DNA from: a virus
Virus record (IMG/VR): IMGVR_UViG_3300008117_000410
Span: 1 to 28,685 of that record
Length of the DNA stretch: 28,685 bases
Direction: 5' to 3' (one strand)
Shown: positions 14,584 through 19,787 of the stretch, piece by piece
Layout: each line of letters starts with the position of its first letter
Numbering within the stretch: position 1 is the stretch's first letter
Translations under genes and position numbers: made by a program
The notes under the pieces: model-generated
What the model saw: the letters and a program-made list of their open reading frames with translations, nothing else
Databases searched by the model: none
What the model was told of the DNA's origin: nothing

Positions 14584-16440
14584 CTATCCGTAAGTTTCTT
14601 GCCATTGCTCTGCAAAGGCTTCATCTAGATTGATTCCGTATCTTTTATCTTTTTGTGCTCTAGTTGCCCAACGATTGTTGGCAAACTTAGTAGCATATGA
14701 TGATTGCTGCATAAGTTCACGGACTTTAATGATAGCAAACCATAGTGCCATCACTGTATCTGTTGGGTTTTTAGTATCAGGTTTCCAAGTAATTAATTGC
14801 TGTACTAAGGACTTCAAGCCCTCAGAGCCTTCATTAGAAGGAAGTTCAATTAGATTATTATCTTGGAAACGAGAATCTCTTGTTGTCCCAAACAGTGAGG
14901 CCATAGATGCCACACCAAATCCTGTATCCCATTTGTTCTTACCTGTGAAGTGAGAGTTAAGGGTACAGCCGTGAGCCGCCAACCAGTTACGTAGATCATC
15001 ATCTAAGGCGTAAGCCTTCTGGTGGGCGTTAATTTCTATTCGGATCTCTTGGGGTTTGTATTTGATAACCCATTCTTCTATGAGATCTCTAATTCTTTGT
15101 GGGGTAGTATCTGTCATATTGACGCAGTCTAAGACATAAATCTTACCATCAGAGCGGTTGTAGGTAACTACTACTGCTCCTGTTGCTCCCGCCATAGCGG
15201 GGTCGAGGCCGATAACGGTATAAGAGCCATCAATATGTTTTGGATGGCCTGGGACTCCAGCCTTGAGTGGGCCTCTCTTTCGCATTCCGTTGACACATCC
15301 AGCGACAACAGTTGGCGAGAAGATCGAGTCTTCCATAACATCTTCTTGCTGGTAGACCAGCGCCCATACTGAGGGAGCGACTTCAGACCTTCTAGTAAAT
15401 AACGAGGGTCCATCCCACTTGGTGTATAATCCGTCTTTGTCTGGCTCATCTTGTTCCCCCTCAGGCCTATCAGTCTTGGGCCATAAGGTTTTCCAGTTGG
15501 TAGGCTTCTCATCAAATTCTAATACGGCTGGTTGACTAAAGTAAGTGAATGGAGATTTGCCACCAGTCCATTGGGCAGGATCTCTCATCATTTTATAAAG
15601 ATCAATAGGTGCGACACGGGTTCCTACAATAAGTAGTTTTCCGTGTCGACCCAAACGGGTGATGACTTCTTTTTGAAGCCATTCAATTTGCTTCTCCCAC
15701 TCGTGGGCATTTGCATTCATCACCACATCGTCAAGGATAATCAGATCAGCACGTGCTCCGTAGATCTGAGATCCAAATCCTAATGCTTGTACAGTTGGGT
15801 CTTTCTCGCCAGAGTCACGGCCTGAACCTAGGTAGATCATATCAGCAGACCAAGTGTTGGAGTCTGCCTTGTATCCACCCTGTGGGCCAAAGGCTACCTG
15901 CAACTTAGTCCAGTTAGGATGGCTAAGGCGGGTCTTGATGGCTGAAAGAAACTTTCGGGCCATACCCTGGGTTTTTGAAACAATAATGATTCTGACGTTA
16001 GGATCTACAGCAAGGCGGTAGGTAACGTAGTTGATTGTGATAACTGTTGACTTGGCGTGTTCAGGTGGTACGTTAATCAGGATACGATTAGTAGCAGCCT
16101 GCTCATAGGTCATAGATGGGTGTAACCACCTAGGCTCCTTGCCCTCTACCAGATCCACCCAGTCAAGGTGGTGGGGAAAGAGTGAGGTATCTAAGAACTC
16201 CTTAGAGAAATCCTCAAATGAAATATCTTTAAGTTCGGCTAGGTCGGTCTTTACACCCTTAGCCTCTAGCCTAGCCTTGTCAGCCTGTTCTTTAAAACTT
16301 GGCTCAGTAAGGGTCCATTGGCGGAAAGCGGCCTCAGATCGGCCAACCGACTCCATAGCCATCTTGATGGTCTGACCCTGTTTAAGTTGGGTGAGAACCC
16401 TGAACTGGGCCTCTTCCTTGGTAAGGTTCTGCTTTGCCAT
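14584..16440 (-). CDS. terL: Terminase large subunit with TerS-like N-terminal domain
   Basis: A 618-residue DNA-packaging motor. Residues 10-58 look like the helix-turn-helix of small terminases (QTIKMAMESVGRSEAAFRQW, then TEPSF). The ATPase follows: a Walker-A-like PPEHAKST (125-132), IIIVSKT (151-157), Walker B DLIILDD (232-238) and the coupling motif IVGTR (271-275). The C-terminal RNase-H-like nuclease has acidic residues D413 (VIGLDPAMAG), E469 (IRIEIN) and D561 (NPTDTVMALW). The Walker A is the deviant form (no GKS/T) seen in many phage TerL proteins. AGGGG lies seven bases before ATG 16440. No separate small terminase is visible in the window, so DNA recognition may reside in this fused domain. 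Confidence 0.93.
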   Translation of the reverse strand: MAKQNLTKEEAQFRVLTQLKQGQTIKMAMESVGRSEAAFRQWTLTEPSFKEQADKARLEAKGVKTDLAELKDISFEDFSKEFLDTSLFPHHLDWVDLVEGKEPRWLHPSMTYEQAATNRILINVPPEHAKSTVITINYVTYRLAVDPNVRIIIVSKTQGMARKFLSAIKTRLSHPNWTKLQVAFGPQGGYKADSNTWSADMIYLGSGRDSGEKDPTVQALGFGSQIYGARADLIILDDVVMNANAHEWEKQIEWLQKEVITRLGRHGKLLIVGTRVAPIDLYKMMRDPAQWTGGKSPFTYFSQPAVLEFDEKPTNWKTLWPKTDRPEGEQDEPDKDGLYTKWDGPSLFTRRSEVAPSVWALVYQQEDVMEDSIFSPTVVAGCVNGMRKRGPLKAGVPGHPKHIDGSYTVIGLDPAMAGATGAVVVTYNRSDGKIYVLDCVNMTDTTPQRIRDLIEEWVIKYKPQEIRIEINAHQKAYALDDDLRNWLAAHGCTLNSHFTGKNKWDTGFGVASMASLFGTTRDSRFQDNNLIELPSNEGSEGLKSLVQQLITWKPDTKNPTDTVMALWFAIIKVRELMQQSSYATKFANNRWATRAQKDKRYGINLDEAFAEQWQETYG

Positions 16441-16460
16441 TTAACGCCCCTAAGACTAAT

Positions 16461-16481
16461 CTAACGGTAGTTGCCTAACGG
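16461..16481. repeat. Tandem CTAACGG repeat in the terminase leader
   Basis: CTAACGG occurs at 16461-16467 and 16475-16481, fourteen bases apart, between the AT-rich promoter-like tract and the terminase start at 16440. In the leftward transcript it lies in the 5' leader. It could be a regulator or leader-RNA binding site, or chance. Confidence 0.35.
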
Positions 16482-16524
16482 CAGACCTATCCCATTATAT
16501 ATATTATATTATATAAATACTATA

Positions 16525-16557
16525 GGAGATTCCGTAGTCCAAAACGGAGGAATCTCC
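16525..16557. other. 9-bp inverted repeat, divergent region
   Basis: GGAGATTCC (16525-16533) and GGAATCTCC (16549-16557) are exact inverted repeats with a 15-base loop, about 85 bases upstream of the terminase start and flanked by AT-rich DNA. It could act as an operator, as a hairpin in the leftward leader, or as part of an origin. Leftward of it the AT-rich tract would place runs of A/U after the stem, so weak termination of leftward RNA is also possible. Confidence 0.45.
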
Positions 16558-16739
16558 GTATATGGAATATTATATATTACATATATAGATAACCTGTGAA
16601 TAACTGAAAAGCGAACAACTTAGGGTGATATTTCTTATAAATGTCCGTTTTGTATATATATTAACGGGCCTAACATATATTTTTAGGTAAGACATATATA
16701 TATTACCGCACGAAAATTAAAGAAGTCTGGGTCAAAGTT

Positions 16740-16755
16740 TTGTCGATTTGTCGAT
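16740..16755. repeat. Tandem TTGTCGAT repeat
   Basis: Two back-to-back copies of TTGTCGAT (16740-16747 and 16748-16755). A partial inverted copy, ATCGACA, lies at 16944-16950, on the other side of the SOS boxes. The arrangement is suggestive of a binding site for a phage repressor or initiator, but no protein can be assigned. Confidence 0.35.
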
Positions 16756-16804
16756 ATATCTACTTACCGATTTAGATATTTTCCTACCCTCTACCTCTAC
16801 TTGA

Positions 16805-16824
16805 TACCTGAGAACTACCTGAGA
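16805..16824. repeat. TACCTGAGA repeated one helical turn apart
   Basis: TACCTGAGA at 16805-16813 and 16816-16824. The copies start 11 bases apart, so a protein would meet both on the same DNA face. The pair lies just left of TATATT/TAAAAT hexamers and 23 bases left of the first SOS box. It may be an activator or repressor site. Confidence 0.4.
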
Positions 16825-16846
16825 GATATATTAAAATCCAAATATG

Positions 16847-16860
16847 CGAACACTTGTTCG
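16847..16860. promoter_or_regulatory. SOS box 1 (LexA-type operator)
   Basis: CGAACACTTGTTCG: six-base arms around a two-base centre, matching the Gram-positive/actinobacterial LexA box CGAAC-N4-GTTCG exactly. Compared with the mycobacterial-type TCGAAC-N4-GTTCGA it differs only at the first base (G for T). It lies 48 bases from an almost identical second box. Binding by host LexA, or by a phage repressor using the same site, is inferred. Confidence 0.75.
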
Positions 16861-16894
16861 AACTATCTCCCCGACCTATTCCGCCACCGGTATT

Positions 16895-16908
16895 CGAACA
16901 TTTGTTCG
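16895..16908. promoter_or_regulatory. SOS box 2 (LexA-type operator, perfect)
   Basis: CGAACATTTGTTCG, extended by T and A to the full TCGAAC-N4-GTTCGA consensus at 16894-16909. Seven-base arms are exact inverted repeats. Two such boxes 48 bases apart (between four and five helical turns) in a phage control region are very unlikely by chance and suggest DNA-damage-responsive control of at least one of the divergent transcripts. Confidence 0.8.
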
Positions 16909-17191
16909 ATTATCCCCTAAGCACACTTTCCTAAAATCTTCAAATCGACACACCGAGAACCCGAAAGTGTTCACCTATTGTTCACTTAGGGTGTGATGAG
17001 CCTCACAAAAAAACTTTCAAAAAACCCTTGTTTTGGCTTGTAATCGGTTTTGACCTATGGTTCAATTCTCCTATCGGTTGGACGAGTGGGAGTAAAATCC
17101 CCCGAACTTCGATCTCGATAAAGTTCGACTAGGCAACTAGTTAAGAACCTAGCAAAACGAGAGAGATTTGCCCGATCACCGAGAGTTCTTG

Positions 17192-17204
17192 AACCCTTCG
17201 GGTT
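17192..17204 (+). other. Leader hairpin 1 (AACCC/GGGTT), followed by T-rich DNA
   Basis: AACCC (17192-17196) and GGGTT (17200-17204) form a tight hairpin with a three-base loop, followed by the T-rich TCTTGTATCTCTGCTCTTT. It is short for a terminator but could cause pausing or weak termination in the leader of the rightward operon. Confidence 0.4.
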
Positions 17205-17222
17205 TCTTGTATCTCTGCTCTT

Positions 17223-17240
17223 TATTCGGTTGCCCGAATA
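17223..17240 (+). other. Leader hairpin 2 (TATTCGG/CCGAATA)
   Basis: TATTCGG at 17223-17229 and CCGAATA at 17234-17240 are exact 7-bp inverted repeats with a four-base loop, TTGC. It is one of at least five hairpins between 17190 and 17401, ahead of the first rightward gene. Confidence 0.5.
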
Positions 17241-17310
17241 TATCAGATAGAACCCTGAACCTAGTAAAGTTCGCTAAATCACTCGATAAATAAATTAACC
17301 CCCTGCGAGT

Positions 17311-17327
17311 TCGACCTTGTAAGTCGG
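17311..17327 (+). other. Leader hairpin 3, anticodon-arm-like
   Basis: TCGAC (17311-17315) pairs with GTCGG (17323-17327; one wobble) around a seven-base loop CTTGTAA. The stem-loop has the dimensions of a tRNA anticodon arm (loop U at position 33, UGU in the anticodon position), but the D arm and acceptor stem of a tRNA are missing, so no tRNA is called. Confidence 0.4.
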
Positions 17328-17330
17328 GCA

Positions 17331-17367
17331 AGTTGAGGGTTCGGGTAGGCGGGGTTCAACTCCCCGC
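17331..17367 (+). other. Leader hairpin 4 with two mutually exclusive pairings
   Basis: GCGGGG (17349-17354) pairs with CCCCGC (17362-17367) around the seven-base loop TTCAACT, which looks like a tRNA T-loop. The same loop bases TCAACT (17356-17361) are an exact complement of AGTTGA at 17331-17336, so an alternative longer stem can form. Such exclusive pairings occur in attenuators and riboswitches. Whether this one switches is unknown. Confidence 0.45.
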
Positions 17368-17376
17368 TTATCCGCT

Positions 17377-17401
17377 TATCGGGCAAGGTGTCCGATATTT
17401 T
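17377..17401 (+). terminator. Attenuator-like hairpin with TTTT just before the first gene
   Basis: TATCGG (17377-17382) and CCGATA (17392-17397) are exact inverted repeats followed by TTTT (17398-17401), only 11 bases before the start at 17413 and directly upstream of its AGGGAG ribosome-binding site. The stem is short (six pairs), so it may be a weak terminator or attenuator, or may simply shield the ribosome-binding site. Confidence 0.45.
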
Positions 17402-17412
17402 AGGGAGATAAG

Positions 17413-17703
17413 ATGAGTTCAATTATGACCGCACCCCGCAAGGTGCTAAAGAATAGAACTATGAACACTCGCCAAATACCATCACCAATCACCATCACTA
17501 AAAGTAATGGTGAAGTGATAGTTATTGACCCGACTAGCAAGGTCGTTAAACCTAAGCGTAAGGTTAAGGTTAAGCGTTCTAGTCGCAAGGTAATACCACT
17601 TACTCAGAGGGTATCTGAGCAAGATCAGCACGCAATAGCACTACAAGAACGGATTGATAAGTTCGTGAGAGAGAACCAAATCAAGGCTCTCCCTTACCTA
17701 TAA
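17413..17703 (+). CDS. First gene of the rightward operon, 96 aa, unknown
   Basis: From ATG 17413, with AGGGAG five bases upstream. It is a basic protein: an N-terminal segment with TRQIPSPITITKSNGEVIVI (a likely beta-hairpin), then a lysine/arginine-rich stretch (KVVKPKRKVKVKRSSRKVIP) and a C-terminal helix with QDQHAIALQERIDKFVREN. I do not recognise the family. Small and basic, and encoded behind a long structured leader and SOS boxes, it could be an early DNA- or RNA-binding regulator, which is inference from position only. The minus-strand frame over this gene has no ribosome-binding site and is taken as a shadow. Confidence 0.65.
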   Translation: MSSIMTAPRKVLKNRTMNTRQIPSPITITKSNGEVIVIDPTSKVVKPKRKVKVKRSSRKVIPLTQRVSEQDQHAIALQERIDKFVRENQIKALPYL

Positions 17704-17709
17704 TTACTG

Positions 17710-17768
17710 GACTATCTAGCAGGGTTATTCCTTCCCCCTGCTAGGTGGTCTAGCCATTAGAGGCTAGA
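17710..17768 (+). other. Two-hairpin intergenic RNA element, copy A
   Basis: Begins GACTATC. Stem 1 is CTAGCAGGG (17716-17724) with CCCTGCTAG (17736-17744), extendable by three pairs including wobbles; the loop is TTATTCCTTCC. Stem 2 is TCTAGCC (17749-17755) with GGCTAGA (17762-17768) and loop ATTAGA. A second copy with compensating base changes lies at 18034-18089, in the next intergenic gap. Both copies sit just after a stop codon and before the ribosome-binding site of the next small gene. Confidence 0.75.
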
Positions 17769-17787
17769 ACTAAAGAAGGGTGATAAT

Positions 17788-18027
17788 ATGTCTAAGGGTA
17801 AGAAGTTCAGACTAGACGCCTTCGACCCACAAGGTCGGTTAATCGCTAGTTGTTCTGACCACTACGCTTCGGCTCTACTAATGAGCCTTAACGGAGAGGG
17901 TTCAACTATCAGATATAAGAACGCTGTCTTATGGATAGAAGGTGCTGACGGAGAGGGTGCTGAGAGTTATGATGGCACTATCGCTAAAGTCTATGATAGA
18001 CTTGGCACTATGGTAAAATTAGTTTAA
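17788..18027 (+). CDS. 79-residue protein of unknown function
   Basis: From ATG 17788 with GAAGGG seven bases upstream. The product looks like a compact alpha/beta protein: FRLDAFDPQGRLIASCSDHY, a helix YASALLMSLNG, then GSTIRYKNAVLWIEGADGEG, and DGTIAKVYDRLGTMVKLV. I do not recognise the family, and it has no catalytic or metal-binding signature. It is flanked on both sides by copies of the two-hairpin element, suggesting its expression level is set separately from its neighbours. Confidence 0.65.
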   Translation: MSKGKKFRLDAFDPQGRLIASCSDHYASALLMSLNGEGSTIRYKNAVLWIEGADGEGAESYDGTIAKVYDRLGTMVKLV

Positions 18028-18033
18028 TGGTAT

Positions 18034-18089
18034 GACTATCAAGCAGGGCACTTCCCTTCCCTGCTTGGTAGCCTAATCATTAGATTAGG
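18034..18089 (+). other. Two-hairpin intergenic RNA element, copy B
   Basis: Begins GACTATC like copy A. Stem 1 is CAAGCAGGG (18040-18048) with CCCTGCTTG (18059-18067), extendable by three more pairs; the loop is CACTTCCCTT. Stem 2 is CCTAATC (18072-18078) with GATTAGG (18083-18089) and loop ATTA. Relative to copy A, stem 1 changes T-A to A-T and stem 2 changes several pairs on both strands while pairing is kept. This is evidence for selection on RNA (or cruciform) structure. Confidence 0.75.
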
Positions 18090-18102
18090 AGATGGAGATA
18101 AG

Positions 18103-18255
18103 ATGGAGATAATCCAAGAGTTTAGCGTGGATAGCGTTGCTACCTACCTAAGCACTTACTTCGGTGAGATATGGCTACCCCATAGAACGCTGATAATCCT
18201 AGCGATTATTGGTATCACCCTAAGAAGTATCAAGTTATTCAGAGAACGCAAGTAA
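18103..18255 (+). CDS. 50-residue single-pass membrane protein
   Basis: ATG 18103 follows GGAG-rich sequence (GGAGATGGAGATAAG) just after the two-hairpin element. The product has a polar N-terminal half (EIIQEFSVDSVATYLSTYFG), then RTLIILAIIGITLRSIKLF, a likely transmembrane or membrane-surface helix, and a basic tail (RERK) that would stay in the cytoplasm. It could be a holin-like, superinfection-exclusion or membrane-anchoring peptide. No family is recognised. Its stop is followed one base later by the next start. Confidence 0.55.
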   Translation: MEIIQEFSVDSVATYLSTYFGEIWLPHRTLIILAIIGITLRSIKLFRERK

Positions 18256-18256
18256 T

Positions 18257-18439
18257 ATGGATAACTTGGTAATGGTTGAACTAACTAGAGATGAACTAGA
18301 ACTTATTAGAACTTCTCTAAGAACGCAAGCAAACTGGTATGATAGGGGCGACTTCAAAGGTATGGCTTTATCTACCGACCAATTAAGGAATAAAGTTAGT
18401 GATATAATAATCGAAATATCAGGTAAGGTAAGGAGTTAA
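18257..18439 (+). CDS. 60-residue helical protein of unknown function
   Basis: ATG 18257 lies one base after the upstream TAA. The product reads MVELTRDELELIRTSLRTQA, followed by WYDRGDFKGMALSTDQLRNK and a C-terminal helix. Small two-helix proteins of the form LTxxELxLIxxSL are common in actinophages as I recall, without known function. ATG at residue 6 is an alternative start. AAGGAG for the next gene lies within its last codons, so the two are coupled. Confidence 0.6.
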   Translation: MDNLVMVELTRDELELIRTSLRTQANWYDRGDFKGMALSTDQLRNKVSDIIIEISGKVRS

Positions 18440-18440
18440 A

Positions 18441-18590
18441 ATGCCTGATGATAAGTGCTTAGAGTGTGGCAAGTCAATGATAAGCGAAGGCTTTATCGGA
18501 GATGATATATTATTATGCCACGCTTGTTATGATAATCTAACCCTAAAGAAGTGGGGTTATTTAATTCAGATTGGAAGTGATTATGTCTGA
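18441..18590 (+). CDS. 49-residue zinc-ribbon protein
   Basis: ATG 18441 follows AAGGAG at six bases. The product carries CLEC (6-9) and CHAC (26-29), a minimal two-knuckle zinc ribbon, then a basic helix (NLTLKKWGYLIQIG). It overlaps the start of the zinc-knuckle amidoligase by eight bases, so both are probably translated together. It might be a detached zinc module of the same system or a small transcription-factor-like protein. No specific family is recognised. Confidence 0.65.
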   Translation: MPDDKCLECGKSMISEGFIGDDILLCHACYDNLTLKKWGYLIQIGSDYV

Positions 18591-19776
18591 TGAGATAGAA
18601 CCAGTTGAGTGTAGTAGTTGTTCGGGGAACTTCCTTCCTGACGATATGGCTACCACTAGAGGCGGTGATACACTATGCGAGGATTGCCGTATCTATTGTG
18701 AGCATTGTAATAACTTTGATTATTCCGAGAGTTCTCGATATGTTCAGGGTTATGGTGTCTATTGCGAAGTATGTGCCGATAACTATACCTTCTGGTGTGA
18801 GAGTTGCGAGGATACTTACTCAGACCAACACTCTAGTTATGAGATAGCAGATATTGGTGTGTATTGGTGCGAGGATTGTTGCTCTAATAATGCCAACTGG
18901 TGTGAGAATTGCGATATGTATAACCGAGATAGTTGCGAGAACTGTGAGGGTGGTAGGTTAATTAACCAATACTCTTACAAGCCTGACCCTATATTCTATG
19001 GTGAGGATAAGAATAAACTACACTTCGGTATAGAACTAGAGATGGAGATTAGAGATAATAACCTACACGATAGTGCCGAATATGTTAGCGAGATGTTAGG
19101 CGGGTTCGTGTATCTTAAAGAGGATAGTAGTATAAGTAGTGGCGGGTATAAGGGGTTCGAGATGGTATCTCACCCTGCTACTCTCGACTTCTTTACTAAC
19201 CATAAGAACTTATGGACTACGCTAGATTATCTACGCAGAGTTCATACTGCTAGGAGTTGGGACGCCAAGAGTTGCGGACTACATATCCATATAAGCAGGG
19301 CAGGGTTCAAGGGTGGTGCTCACACCCATAGGTTCTTATCACTTATCTATAAGAACTCTGATAAGATGATGAAGTTAGGTGGGCGCAAGTCTAACTATGC
19401 TAAGTTCAATGATGTGTGGCAGTATGATGAGTTCGATAGACCATACTTCACACTAGCACACAAGGTTGCTCACCCTAGTAGTGCTATGACCGAGAGATAT
19501 TCTGCGGTAAATACGCAGAACCAATACACCTTAGAACTTAGGTTCTTTAGGGGAACTATGAACCCCGAAGGTGTGCTTAGTGCTATACAATTAGCACACG
19601 CAACAGTAGAATACACACGCAACCTAACCCTATCAGATGTAAAGATGGGTGCGTTAAGTTGGGCGTGGTTCTCTGATTGGATACAAGCCAACAATGGTTT
19701 ATATCCTGAACTCTATATGCGTATGAGTAGAGTGGATAAGTTAGTAATCGATAGTAATGAGTTAGTCAATGCGTAA
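18583..19776 (+). CDS. Zinc-knuckle / amidoligase fusion (amidoligase_2-like)
   Basis: A 397-residue protein. ATG 18583 is preferred to a start four codons earlier because the shorter form gives the natural MSDEIEP start. Residues 10-121 hold eight CxxC knuckles (C10/13, 32/35, 39/42, 61/64, 72/75, 96/99, 107/110, 118/121), enough for about four zinc sites. The C-terminal two-thirds shows the signatures of the glutamate-cysteine-ligase-like amidoligase family: FGIELEME (148-155), KEDSS (179-183), GFEMVSHP (191-198), CGLHIHIS (231-238) and YTLELRFFRGT (315-325). The Glu and His residues of these motifs are those expected to hold Mg-ATP and substrate. Such enzymes join a carboxylate to an amine using ATP. 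The substrate is unknown. The adjacent glutamine amidotransferase probably supplies ammonia. Confidence 0.88.
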   Translation: MSDEIEPVECSSCSGNFLPDDMATTRGGDTLCEDCRIYCEHCNNFDYSESSRYVQGYGVYCEVCADNYTFWCESCEDTYSDQHSSYEIADIGVYWCEDCCSNNANWCENCDMYNRDSCENCEGGRLINQYSYKPDPIFYGEDKNKLHFGIELEMEIRDNNLHDSAEYVSEMLGGFVYLKEDSSISSGGYKGFEMVSHPATLDFFTNHKNLWTTLDYLRRVHTARSWDAKSCGLHIHISRAGFKGGAHTHRFLSLIYKNSDKMMKLGGRKSNYAKFNDVWQYDEFDRPYFTLAHKVAHPSSAMTERYSAVNTQNQYTLELRFFRGTMNPEGVLSAIQLAHATVEYTRNLTLSDVKMGALSWAWFSDWIQANNGLYPELYMRMSRVDKLVIDSNELVNA

Positions 19777-19787
19777 GGGGGTAAAGT

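Larger units (their letters stand above)
16441..17412. other. Gene-free divergent control region (about 970 bases)
   Basis: This separates the leftward virion module from the rightward operon. I found no credible protein frame on either strand; the longest start-to-stop frame I checked is a dozen codons. From left to right it holds: CTAACGG repeats (16461-16481); AT-rich tracts with three TATAAT hexamers on the minus strand (about 16494-16517); a 9-bp hairpin (16525-16557); AT-rich DNA to about 16710; tandem TTGTCGAT (16740-16755); tandem TACCTGAGA (16805-16824); two SOS boxes (16847-16908); and a hairpin-rich leader from about 17190. It is the natural place for divergent promoters, operators and perhaps the replication origin. 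Confidence 0.8.

Noticed and set aside
16980-17020. Hairpin TGTGA/TCACA followed by a run of A as a terminator
   Set aside because: The homopolymer is A on the + strand, which would be T before the stem on the minus strand, so neither direction gives a stem followed by U.
17050-17078. Promoter TTGACC with -10 TATCGG for the rightward operon
   Set aside because: The -35 is good but the -10 matches only its first three bases. Too weak to list as a feature, although some promoter must exist in this region.
17305-17375. Possible tRNA gene (anticodon-arm-like and T-arm-like hairpins)
   Set aside because: The two arms are 22 bases apart, there is no D arm with GG in the loop, and the bases after the T-arm (CTTATCC) have no proper 5' acceptor partner. 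I treat them as leader hairpins.
17400-17588. Leftward 62-residue frame over the first rightward gene
   Set aside because: No ribosome-binding site, hydrophobic biased composition typical of an antisense shadow, and the rightward frame has AGGGAG and a sensible product.
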